In this document: piece after piece, positions 1-5,759 of the stretch | Position numbering within the stretch: the stretch's first letter is position 1 | How the letters are laid out: each line of letters opens with the position of its first letter | NCBI GenBank assembly: GCA_012800145.1 | Contig: JAAZJW010000029.1 | Coordinates: 1-6,523, forward strand | Reading direction: 5' to 3' | Source of the DNA: Clostridiales bacterium | GTDB lineage: Bacteria; Bacillota; Clostridia; Peptostreptococcales; Natronincolaceae | DNA: 6,523 nucleotides | Translations under genes and position numbers: made by a program | The notes under the pieces: generated by a model | Told to the model about the DNA's origin: nothing | Seen by the model: the letters and a program-made list of their open reading frames with translations, nothing else | Databases searched by the model: none

Positions 1-357
1 CTGAACGGTTATAATGTAAGACTCATCAGGGACAGTCATGAAAACATAGAGAATTATCCGATAAATTCTATAAGTGCGGCGATGTTTAATTTAGGATACC
101 TACCACAAGGGGATCATTCGATTATAACCAGGCCAAGTTCCACCATTAAAGGCATCAAATCAGTGTTGAAACTTTTAAGAACTAGGGGTATAATATCTAT
201 AATTATATATTATGGGCATAGAGGAGGCATGGAAGAAAAACAACAGGTCCTAAATTTTGTAGAAAGTCTTTCAAATAAAGATTTTATCGTAATGAATTGT
301 TGTTACATAAATCAGGAAAATAATCCGCCGGTTATTATCTTTATTGAAAAAAAATAG
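1..357 (+). CDS. mnmM: tRNA mnm5s2U34 methyltransferase (MnmM/YtqB, rRNA_methylase family), 3' part
   Basis: The reading frame is open from the first base of the window, so the gene is cut off at its 5' end; 118 codons and a TAG stop are present. The visible protein is the C-terminal part of a class I SAM-dependent methyltransferase. The signature FNLGYLPQGDHS (visible residues 29-40) is the hallmark of the YtqB/MnmM family, and YGHRGG (71-76) and NQENNPP (104-110) are further family blocks. Known for the family: B. subtilis MnmM converts the nm5(s2)U34 wobble base of certain tRNAs to mnm5(s2)U, doing the job of the MnmC methyltransferase domain in Gram-positives. With a usual length near 190 residues, about 70 residues carrying the N-terminal SAM-binding glycine loop lie outside the window. 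The first Met visible in frame (base 82) falls inside the conserved domain and is not the start. No clear terminator follows it. Confidence 0.9.
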   Translation: MNGYNVRLIRDSHENIENYPINSISAAMFNLGYLPQGDHSIITRPSSTIKGIKSVLKLLRTRGIISIIIYYGHRGGMEEKQQVLNFVESLSNKDFIVMNCCYINQENNPPVIIFIEKK

Positions 358-409
358 AAGGACCTCGTTTTCAAACAAAATAGTATAGAAACAAGCAATT
401 TTAATAATT

Positions 410-424
410 CTATATTGCATATAG
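410..424. repeat. short inverted repeat upstream of the carboxyltransferase gene
   Basis: CTATAT and ATATAG form 6-bp arms around a TGC centre. It lies just upstream of, or over, the expected -35 region of the candidate promoter at 443-448. It could be an operator, but AT-rich palindromes of this size arise easily by chance in such sequence. Confidence 0.25.
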
Positions 425-442
425 CTAAATCTTATGTTATTG

Positions 443-448
443 TATAAT
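443..448 (+). promoter_or_regulatory. candidate -10 box for the carboxyltransferase gene
   Basis: A perfect TATAAT lies 28 nt before the start codon, in the 119-nt gap after mnmM. No good -35 hexamer sits at 16-18 nt; the nearest candidate, TTGCAT at 415-420, leaves a 22-nt spacer. The call rests on the -10 box and on the gene's apparent single-gene transcription unit. Confidence 0.35.
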
Positions 449-476
449 TTATATTATTTATAGGAGAGGAAAACGA

Positions 477-1874
477 ATGGCTAAGATAAAAATTACGGAA
501 ACAGTGTTGAGGGATGCACACCAATCCTTACTAGCTACGAGGATGAAAACCGAAGAAATGCTGCCTATTGCCGAAAAAATGGACCAGGTAGGTTACTATT
601 CGCTGGAGATGTGGGGTGGGGCTACATTCGACGCCAGCCTGAGATTTTTAGTCGAAGACCCTTGGGAGAGAATACGCAGTATAAAAAGAGTTGTTAAAAA
701 TACAAAACTCCAGATGCTTTTGAGGGGACAAAATATTTTGGGATACAAACATTATGCTGATGACGTGGTATCGGAGTTTGTTAAGAGGGCGATTTATAAC
801 GGAATAGACATAGTGAGAATTTTTGATGCACTGAATGATATAAGAAATTTGGAAACAGCAATAAGGACAACCCTGGAAGAGGGTGGGCATGCACAGTGTG
901 CACTGTCTTATACCACTAGCCCGGCACATAATGTGGAATATTATATAAAAAGGGCAAAGGAACTGGAGGACCTGGGCGCGGATTCTGTTTGCATTAAGGA
1001 TATGTCGGGGATACTGACCCCCTATGTGGCATTTGAGTTAATTACAGAATTGAAAAAAGTGATTAAGGTTCCTATACAGTTGCATACTCATTATACCAGT
1101 GGCATCGCATCGATGACCTATTTGAAGGCCATTGAGGCAGGTGTTGACATAGTGGATACAGCAATTTCTCCATTGGCGCTGGGAACATCTCAGCCTCCGA
1201 CAGAACCATTGGTAGCTGCCCTGAAGGGGACCCAATATGACACGGGTCTGGACTTAGAGGCGCTCAACGAGATTACAGAATATTTCAGGCCTTTGAGGGA
1301 GAAATATTTAGAGGAAGGCTTAATCAATCCGAAGGTTTTAGGGGTAAACCCGAAGACCTTGATATACCAGGTTCCAGGTGGAATGTTGTCAAACCTTATA
1401 TCACAACTCGAATCCCAAAACAGATTGGACCTTTTTGATGAGGTACTCAAAGAGGTTCCAAGGGTTAGGGAAGACTTGGGTTATCCTCCATTGGTAACTC
1501 CCACGAGTCAAATAGTGGGTACCCAGGCGGTATTTAACGTTATTACCGGTGAGAGGTACAAAATGGTGCCAAATGAGGTTAAGGATTATGTCAGAGGCCT
1601 ATATGGGCAACCGACGGTACCCATTAAAGACGAAATCAAGCGAAAAATTATAGGAGATGAAGAGGTAATTTCGTGTCGTCCGGCTGATTTAATAAAACCC
1701 CAATTACAATCCATCAGAGAAGAAATGAAGGAATACTTGGAACAGGAGGAAGATGTACTCAGTTATGCATTATTCCCACAGGTTGCGATGAATTTCTTTA
1801 AAAATAGATGGGCGGATAAATATAAAATAGAAACAACATTGTATAACGAAAAAGAAAAAACCCATCCCGTATAA
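477..1874 (+). CDS. biotin-dependent carboxyltransferase subunit (oxaloacetate decarboxylase alpha / transcarboxylase 5S / PycB type), without biotin domain
   Basis: This 465-aa cytoplasmic protein would move a carboxyl group between carboxybiotin and pyruvate/oxaloacetate. The N-terminal TIM barrel (about 1-290) shows LRDAHQSLLATR (11-22), EMWGGATFD (44-52), CIKDMSG (172-178) and LHTH (202-205). By analogy with the 5S subunit of transcarboxylase, D13, carboxylated K174, H203 and H205 are the metal and active-site residues. The conserved carboxylase domain follows, with PGGMLSNL (300-307) and TPTSQIVGTQAVFNV (341-355). The protein ends without a biotinyl domain and has no AMKM motif, so the carrier must be a separate protein. 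AGGAGAGG at 462-469, 7 nt before the ATG, supports the start. No carrier, decarboxylase beta or biotin carboxylase gene is adjacent, and a terminator follows directly. Whether it serves a sodium pump, a transcarboxylase or a split pyruvate carboxylase cannot be told here; annotation pipelines often call such proteins oadA or pycB. Confidence 0.92.
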   Translation: MAKIKITETVLRDAHQSLLATRMKTEEMLPIAEKMDQVGYYSLEMWGGATFDASLRFLVEDPWERIRSIKRVVKNTKLQMLLRGQNILGYKHYADDVVSEFVKRAIYNGIDIVRIFDALNDIRNLETAIRTTLEEGGHAQCALSYTTSPAHNVEYYIKRAKELEDLGADSVCIKDMSGILTPYVAFELITELKKVIKVPIQLHTHYTSGIASMTYLKAIEAGVDIVDTAISPLALGTSQPPTEPLVAALKGTQYDTGLDLEALNEITEYFRPLREKYLEEGLINPKVLGVNPKTLIYQVPGGMLSNLISQLESQNRLDLFDEVLKEVPRVREDLGYPPLVTPTSQIVGTQAVFNVITGERYKMVPNEVKDYVRGLYGQPTVPIKDEIKRKIIGDEEVISCRPADLIKPQLQSIREEMKEYLEQEEDVLSYALFPQVAMNFFKNRWADKYKIETTLYNEKEKTHPV

Positions 1875-1885
1875 AAAATTAATGG

Positions 1886-1912
1886 CCCCTATATAATGTA
1901 GGGGTTTTTATT
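1886..1912 (+). terminator. intrinsic terminator after the carboxyltransferase gene
   Basis: CCCCTA (1886-1891) pairs perfectly with TAGGGG (1899-1904) around a 7-nt loop, and a T-rich run TTTTTATT follows at once. It begins 11 nt after the stop codon and separates this gene from surE. The A-rich stretch before the stem might also let it work weakly on the opposite strand, but no minus-strand gene ends here. Confidence 0.85.
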
Positions 1913-1990
1913 ATGGAAAGCGTAAAGTCCTGTATGCAACCATTATGTGCAGGAACTCTATCTGTTCGGTTCAGTTGTCACGGTGTTTTA

Positions 1991-1999
1991 TGATATAAT
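1991..1999 (+). promoter_or_regulatory. extended -10 promoter of surE
   Basis: TGATATAAT matches the extended -10 consensus TGnTATAAT exactly. A -35 is weak: TTCAGT at 1970-1975 would give an 18-nt spacer, while the better-looking TTGTCA at 1975-1980 is only 13 nt away. Extended -10 promoters tolerate a poor -35. Transcription would start near 2006, giving a leader of roughly 80 nt before surE, which fits its position just after a terminator. Confidence 0.55.
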
Positions 2000-2087
2000 T
2001 ATAGGTGCATAAATTTAGATTTAGTAAAAATACGAATTTAGAAAAAAAATCGGTCTATTGAGGCTTGAAATCGTGAGGAGGTAGCTC

Positions 2088-2852
2088 ATGCGTATTTTGG
2101 TTACTAACGATGACGGTATTTTTGCTGAGGGAATATATAAACTTGCGAAACATATGCAAAATAACGGGGAGGTGCTGGTTGTCGCCCCGGACGGTGAAAG
2201 AAGTGCTACCGGGCATGCCATTACAATGCGTAGTCCCTTGACGGTAAAAAAGGTTAAATTTTTTGATACGGAAATCGAAGCCTATTCAATAAACGGGACG
2301 CCTGCAGACTGTGTGAAAATGGGAATCGAAGCATTATTTAAAACCAGAAAACCGGATGTGGTTATTTCAGGCATTAATGATGAACCTAATTTGGGAACTG
2401 ATGTAATCTATTCCGGTACTGTTTCAGCTGCCGTAGAGTCAGCCATTATGGACATCCCATCAATCGCGGTATCGATGGGTAGCTATGAAGCGAGCCAATT
2501 TGATGACGCTGCACAATTTACTTCAAAGTTACTCAAAAAGATTATGCAAAACAACAAATTGCACAACATAGTGGTTAACGTTAACTATCCGGATAAGCCC
2601 AAGAACGAGATTAAGGGTGCAAAAATAACCACATTGGGAATAAGGAAATATGATAACGCATTTATTGAAAGGAAGGACCCCTGGGGCAATGTATACTACT
2701 GGATGTCAGGTACGGTACGGGAGATGGAACAGAATCCTGATAGTGATATTATGGCAGTTAATGAAAACTATATTTCTATTACGCCGATACATTTTGATCT
2801 CACTAATTTTGAACATTTCAAGGAACTGAAAAAATGGGATATTTATAAATAG
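2088..2852 (+). CDS. surE: 5'/3'-nucleotidase SurE
   Basis: SurE is a metal-dependent phosphatase that removes phosphate from nucleoside 5'- and 3'-monophosphates and is linked to stationary-phase survival and nucleotide salvage. The 254-aa length is typical. Visible motifs are ILVTNDDG (3-10; D8 and D9 bind the metal), APDGERSATGHAIT (33-46; S39 is a further ligand), NGTPADCV (69-76), VVISGIN (91-97; N97 is a ligand), YSGTVSAA (108-115) and the C-terminal SITPIHFDLTN (230-240). The usual family pattern SGINxGxNLG reads SGINDEPNLG here, with Glu in place of Gly; I believe this is common in clostridial SurE, and all metal ligands remain. The ATG follows AGGAGGT (2076-2082) by 5 nt. It is preceded by its own promoter region and followed by a 107-nt gap without a strong terminator. 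Confidence 0.95.
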   Translation: MRILVTNDDGIFAEGIYKLAKHMQNNGEVLVVAPDGERSATGHAITMRSPLTVKKVKFFDTEIEAYSINGTPADCVKMGIEALFKTRKPDVVISGINDEPNLGTDVIYSGTVSAAVESAIMDIPSIAVSMGSYEASQFDDAAQFTSKLLKKIMQNNKLHNIVVNVNYPDKPKNEIKGAKITTLGIRKYDNAFIERKDPWGNVYYWMSGTVREMEQNPDSDIMAVNENYISITPIHFDLTNFEHFKELKKWDIYK

Positions 2853-2880
2853 CACTGTAGTTTATTATTTAAATTGTGCT
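2851..2880 (+). other. imperfect hairpin at the end of surE
   Basis: AGCAC (2851-2855, starting in the surE stop codon) can pair with GTGCT (2876-2880), with a short TTTA/TAAA inner helix. It has no U-run after it and the stem is interrupted, so it is at best a weak terminator or an RNA 3'-end stabiliser. Confidence 0.25.
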
Positions 2881-2912
2881 ATGGCTACCAATAAAAACAC
2901 CTCATTGGGTTC

Positions 2913-2918
2913 TATAAT
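2913..2918 (+). promoter_or_regulatory. candidate -10 box for the RpiR-type regulator
   Basis: A perfect TATAAT lies 41 nt before the preferred start codon, in the surE-regulator gap. No recognisable -35 or extended -10 element accompanies it, so in this AT-rich gap the match could be chance. If real, the regulator and the phosphatase behind it form their own transcription unit. Confidence 0.3.
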
Positions 2919-2959
2919 TTAATCTAAAGGATAAAATAAAAATAGGGTGATTGGCTATT

Positions 2960-3832
2960 ATGCATGGAAATAAAAGAGATCTGATTAATCAAATACAAAG
3001 AAGGTTTTCCGAATTTAGTAAAAGCCAAAAATTAATTGCTCGGTACATTATAGAGAACTATGATAAAGTGGCCTTTATGACAGCATCTAAACTTGCCGAT
3101 GAGGTCGGCGTCAGTGAGTCAACAGTTGTCAGGTTTGCCAATGCCTTGGGGTTTGATGGTTATCCGCAACTTCGGAAAGGTCTGGAGGAAATCATAAAAA
3201 TAAAATTAACTACCGTCCAACGTGTGGAAATGGCCGGTGAGTATTCGGATGGGGGTTCGGTGCTAAAAAAGGTGTTGGGGGCCGACATTGATAACATCAG
3301 GTCCACATTAGAAAACATAGATTATGAGATTTTTCAGCAGGTGATAAAAAAAATATGCGGGGCTGAAAAAATATATATAGTCGGTTTGAGGAGCTCGATG
3401 GCCCTTGCTGATTATTTCGGTTTTTATTTAAACTTGATTTTGGATAATGTTAAAATAGTTCATCATGGTATCATCAATATTTTTGAGCAGGTTTTCAGAG
3501 TATCTAAAACAGATATAGTTATAGGGATGGGGTTTCCCAGATATTCTGTGCAAACAGTAGACGCATTGTCATATGTAAGGGAACAAGGGGTAACAATTAT
3601 AGGTATAACTGATAGTTTGTTGTCTCCAATAGCAAGCCTGGCAGATTATACTTTAACTGCCAAAAGTAATATGGTATCGTTTGTTGATTCATTGGTGGCA
3701 CCTCTAAGTTTAATAAATGCCTTGATAGTAGCGGTGGGAATGTGCGAAAAGGAAAAAATAACTGAACATTTTAATACACTTGAGGAAATCTGGAAAAAAT
3801 ATAATGTTTATCAGGAAAGAAATCAGGGCTGA
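2960..3832 (+). CDS. RpiR/MurR-family transcriptional regulator (HTH-SIS)
   Basis: A 290-aa regulator with two clear parts. Residues 1-77 form the HTH_6 DNA-binding domain, with the helix-turn-helix around TASKLADEVGVSESTVVRFA (41-60). Residues about 125-262 form a SIS (sugar isomerase) domain beginning YIVGLRSSMALADYF (139-153), which in this family binds phosphosugars or related effectors. Known relatives control sugar-phosphate, amino-sugar or sialic-acid genes as repressors or activators; the ligand here cannot be deduced, because no sugar pathway gene is adjacent. I chose ATG 2960, although the frame can also start at TTG 2951 (three residues longer). The SD-like AGGGTGAT (2944-2951) overlaps the TTG but is about 10-12 nt from the ATG, a workable though long spacing. 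A histidine phosphatase starts 19 nt after the stop and is probably co-transcribed. Autoregulation is possible but no operator was identified. Confidence 0.92.
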   Translation: MHGNKRDLINQIQRRFSEFSKSQKLIARYIIENYDKVAFMTASKLADEVGVSESTVVRFANALGFDGYPQLRKGLEEIIKIKLTTVQRVEMAGEYSDGGSVLKKVLGADIDNIRSTLENIDYEIFQQVIKKICGAEKIYIVGLRSSMALADYFGFYLNLILDNVKIVHHGIINIFEQVFRVSKTDIVIGMGFPRYSVQTVDALSYVREQGVTIIGITDSLLSPIASLADYTLTAKSNMVSFVDSLVAPLSLINALIVAVGMCEKEKITEHFNTLEEIWKKYNVYQERNQG

Positions 3833-3851
3833 TAAACAGGGGGTGATTATA

Positions 3852-4466
3852 ATGAAAAAGTTATATTTGGTTAGGCATGGACAAACATCATGGAATTTGG
3901 AGGGCAGAACCCAGGGAAATAAAAATTCCAGTTTAACTTCCCTAGGGGTTCAACAGGCAAAAAAATTGGGGAGATATTTTGAAGATATTGAATTGGATGA
4001 AATTTTTTGTAGCCCTCTGGAGCGTGCCCACCTTACAGCACAAATTATTGCAAATACAAAAGGCCTGAGCTGTAAATTGGACAATAGATTGGTTGAGATG
4101 AATTTTGGAGAATGGGAAGGACTGACCCGCCCGGAAATTAAAGAAAAATATCCTGATGTTTTTAAAACCTGGATGGAAGAACCGCATCTTGCAAATATAC
4201 CAAAGGGTGAAACCACGGAAATTGCACAAAACCGCATAATCGAATTTGTCGATGATAAAATCATGAAATCCGAAAAAAGTACAATTCTGGTAGTCAGCCA
4301 TGGCACGATAATCCGTTTACTTTTACTCAATGTTCTCTCTATGGAGTTAAAGCATTATTATAAATTAAAATTGGGAAACGGTTCTATTAATTTGGTGGAA
4401 TTCAGGCATTATGGGCCTGTTCTAATTAAGTATAACGACACATGCCATATGGATATAATTATATAA
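3852..4466 (+). CDS. histidine phosphatase family protein (PhoE-like, phosphoglycerate mutase superfamily)
   Basis: A 204-aa cytoplasmic enzyme of histidine phosphatase branch 1. The catalytic RHGQT is at 8-12 (H9 takes the phosphate), R58 lies in SPLERAH (54-60), E82 precedes MNFGEWEG (83-90), and the second catalytic His is H150 in VVSHGT (147-152). The H9/E82/H150 spacing closely matches Bacillus PhoE (H10/E83/H151), a broad-specificity phosphatase, and the length is that of PhoE/CobC-type phosphatases rather than the roughly 250-aa glycolytic phosphoglycerate mutase. The true substrate is unknown. The frame stays open upstream to an ATG at 3780, but that start lies inside the preceding regulator gene and has no SD; AGGGGGTGAT at 3838-3847 serves ATG 3852. 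Proximity to the RpiR-type gene suggests co-expression and perhaps a phosphosugar or phosphometabolite substrate, which is inference only. Confidence 0.9.
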   Translation: MKKLYLVRHGQTSWNLEGRTQGNKNSSLTSLGVQQAKKLGRYFEDIELDEIFCSPLERAHLTAQIIANTKGLSCKLDNRLVEMNFGEWEGLTRPEIKEKYPDVFKTWMEEPHLANIPKGETTEIAQNRIIEFVDDKIMKSEKSTILVVSHGTIIRLLLLNVLSMELKHYYKLKLGNGSINLVEFRHYGPVLIKYNDTCHMDIII

Positions 4467-4526
4467 GAGGTAATATATAACTCATAAGAATGTTTATAAT
4501 TTTAAATGTTGTGGGGAATGCGGTCA

Positions 4527-4988
4527 ATGGGCAACAAAAAGGTATTATCGAGGCAAAAAGAACGCTTTTTTACAGAAAAACTCATTATCATTACTGTTAT
4601 GTTTGTATTCGCTCTATTAATTGGGTTCAACACAGTAAGGGTGTATAGTCAATGTATCAGGGCACATTTTTTTGAGTTCAGTGCTACTGGCCCCGGAGAT
4701 AACACATCAACCCAAGGGACTATAGAGATTGCAATTAAGGGAAATAAAACGTATCCAATGTTAGAAATAATTATAAATGGTGAATTATTTGATTATGAAT
4801 TTGAGGAAAATAACCAAGCTATAATAACTGTTTGTGACGGAGATGTAATACAGGTAAATGGCTCCATGTATGACGATAATATCAGAATTGAAATAAAAAA
4901 CATGTCCGCGAATATAAACAATGTGTTGGGTAATAACCATATAATCCTGAGAAGGGATATCAATACCTTAGCTGTAATAAAAATATAG
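4527..4988 (+). CDS. unrecognised single-pass membrane protein with extracytoplasmic domain
   Basis: I do not recognise this protein. It has 153 aa from ATG 4527. A short basic N-terminus (KKVLSRQKER) is followed by a hydrophobic segment at about residues 18-35 (LIIITVMFVFALLIGF), which looks like an uncleaved signal anchor with the C-terminus outside. The rest (about 45-153) alternates hydrophobic and polar residues, as in a beta-rich domain, with a Gly/Ser/Thr-rich stretch (SATGPGDNTSTQG) just after the anchor and two cysteines, one by the membrane and one in ITVCDGD. ATGs at 4506 and 4518 are in frame. I prefer 4527 because GTGGGG (4511-4516) lies 10 nt before it, while 4506 has no SD and 4518 touches the G-run. 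It sits between the histidine phosphatase and cmk, 60 nt after the former, and the cmk promoter follows. Coding is supported by codon pattern and protein character; function is unknown. Confidence 0.72.
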   Translation: MGNKKVLSRQKERFFTEKLIIITVMFVFALLIGFNTVRVYSQCIRAHFFEFSATGPGDNTSTQGTIEIAIKGNKTYPMLEIIINGELFDYEFEENNQAIITVCDGDVIQVNGSMYDDNIRIEIKNMSANINNVLGNNHIILRRDINTLAVIKI

Positions 4989-4993
4989 AAAAC

Positions 4994-5022
4994 TTGTAGA
5001 ATATTAAAAATTAATGTATAAT
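4994..5022 (+). promoter_or_regulatory. probable sigma-A promoter of the cmk-plsC unit
   Basis: TTGTAG (4994-4999) and a perfect TATAAT (5017-5022) are separated by the ideal 17 nt. The -35 shares only its TTG with the consensus TTGACA. Transcription would start near 5029, giving a leader of about 80 nt that carries the hairpin at 5059-5080. The promoter starts just after the stop of the upstream membrane-protein gene. Confidence 0.6.
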
Positions 5023-5048
5023 TTCCTTTAGAAGTGTAAGGGGCGAGT

Positions 5049-5069
5049 ATGTTCAAGATAACCACCTAA
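5049..5069 (+). other. possible six-codon leader peptide (MFKITT) in the cmk leader
   Basis: ATG at 5049 is preceded 5 nt upstream by AAGGGG (5038-5043), a plausible Shine-Dalgarno site, and encodes MFKITT before TAA. The two ACC threonine codons form part of the 5' arm of the hairpin at 5059-5080 and the stop codon opens its loop, so a ribosome here would unfold the hairpin. It is very short and could be chance. Confidence 0.22.
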
Positions 5070-5080
5070 ACTGGTGGTTA
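5059..5080 (+). other. strong hairpin in the cmk leader
   Basis: TAACCACC (5059-5066) pairs perfectly over 8 bp with GGTGGTTA (5073-5080) around the 6-nt loop TAAACT. It lies between the probable promoter and the cmk Shine-Dalgarno site AAGGGGG (5091-5097). The bases after it (AATCTATTCTAAGG) are not a proper U-run, so it is not a classic terminator. It may be a leader regulatory element or a short palindromic repeat inserted in the gap. Confidence 0.6.
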
Positions 5081-5107
5081 AATCTATTCTAAGGGGGCAT
5101 AGAGTGT

Positions 5108-5755
5108 ATGCAGATTGCAGTGGACGGGCCTGCAGGTTCCGGCAAGAGTACAATTGCTAAGAAAATTGCTGAATATTTAAACATAACATATATAGATACA
5201 GGTGCGATGTACAGGGCTCTTACATATAAGGTCTTGGCAAACAACGTGAATGTTCGAGATGAAGATGCAATAATTAAACTGGCGCAGGAAAGTGATATCA
5301 GATTTTTTTTGGGCGATGTCTATTTGGATGATAAAATAGTTAACGAAGAAATTAGGCTTCCCGAAGTAAATAAAAGTGTTTCCTATGTTGCCAAAATTCC
5401 TCAGGTAAGAAGGATCCTGGTTGATACACAGAAGAAAATAGCCCTCGGCCAGGATGTGGTGATGGACGGAAGGGATATAGGAACACATGTTCTCGATAAC
5501 GCAGATTTAAAAATTTTCCTAACAGCAACTGTTGAACAGAGAAGTTACAGAAGATATAAGGAACTTAAAGATAAAGGGTTTAATGTGAATCTTGATGATG
5601 TAAAAAAAGATATAATAAACAGGGACAAAATTGACAGGGAAAGAAAATTCTCGCCGTTAGCTAAGGCAGACGATGCGGTTGTTATAGATACAACAGATCT
5701 ATCTGTGGAGGATGTTATGAACAAAATAGTTTCAATACTGGAGGAGGGGAAGTAG
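5108..5755 (+). CDS. cmk: (d)CMP kinase
   Basis: Cytidylate kinase transfers phosphate from ATP to CMP and dCMP, feeding CTP/dCTP pools for RNA, DNA and CDP-lipid synthesis. The 215-aa length is close to the family's usual 220 or so. Walker A GPAGSGKST is at 7-15; the nucleoside-monophosphate site shows DTGAMYRA (30-37) and EEIRLPEVNKSVSYVA (80-95); GRDIGT is at 121-126; RRYKEL (148-153) and RDKIDRERKFSPLAKADDA (172-190) carry the lid and C-terminal signature, ending VIDTT. No key residue is missing. ATG 5108 lies 10 nt after AAGGGGG (5091-5097), and the protein begins at the normal point, just before the P-loop strand. plsC starts 4 nt after its stop with its SD inside the end of cmk, so the two are probably translationally coupled. 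The structured leader upstream suggests post-transcriptional control. Confidence 0.96.
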   Translation: MQIAVDGPAGSGKSTIAKKIAEYLNITYIDTGAMYRALTYKVLANNVNVRDEDAIIKLAQESDIRFFLGDVYLDDKIVNEEIRLPEVNKSVSYVAKIPQVRRILVDTQKKIALGQDVVMDGRDIGTHVLDNADLKIFLTATVEQRSYRRYKELKDKGFNVNLDDVKKDIINRDKIDRERKFSPLAKADDAVVIDTTDLSVEDVMNKIVSILEEGK

Positions 5756-5759
5756 AATA

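Noticed and set aside
648..1450. Minus-strand open frames opposite the carboxyltransferase gene
   Set aside because: They are shadows of the strongly conserved plus-strand gene, with no SD, no domain and unlikely composition.
1975..1999. TTGTCA and TATAAT as a classic -35/-10 pair for surE
   Set aside because: The spacer is only 13 nt, too short for sigma-A. The TGnTATAAT extended -10 explains the promoter better.
3780..3851. Upstream extension of the histidine phosphatase to an ATG at 3780
   Set aside because: The extension overlaps the end of the regulator gene, has no Shine-Dalgarno site and adds residues unlike the family. ATG 3852 has a near-ideal SD and gives the family's normal N-terminus (MKKLYLVRHG).
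3942..4330. Long open frames on the minus strand opposite the histidine phosphatase
   Set aside because: They are antisense to a gene with intact catalytic motifs, lack SD sites, and their translations are Phe/Cys/Ser-rich with no recognisable domain.
4506..4526. Longer N-terminus of the membrane protein from ATG 4506
   Set aside because: No SD precedes ATG 4506, and a TATAAT at 4495-4500 lies directly upstream. ATG 4527 has a G-rich SD-like run at a workable distance. The choice is not certain.
4793..5065. Minus-strand frame spanning the end of the membrane-protein gene and the cmk promoter
   Set aside because: It has no convincing SD or promoter and a low-complexity, Ile/Leu-rich translation. 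The plus-strand frame has a coherent signal-anchor architecture.
5059..5092. Leader hairpin of cmk as an intrinsic terminator
   Set aside because: The stem is strong, but no U-run follows it and the next bases run into the cmk ribosome binding site.
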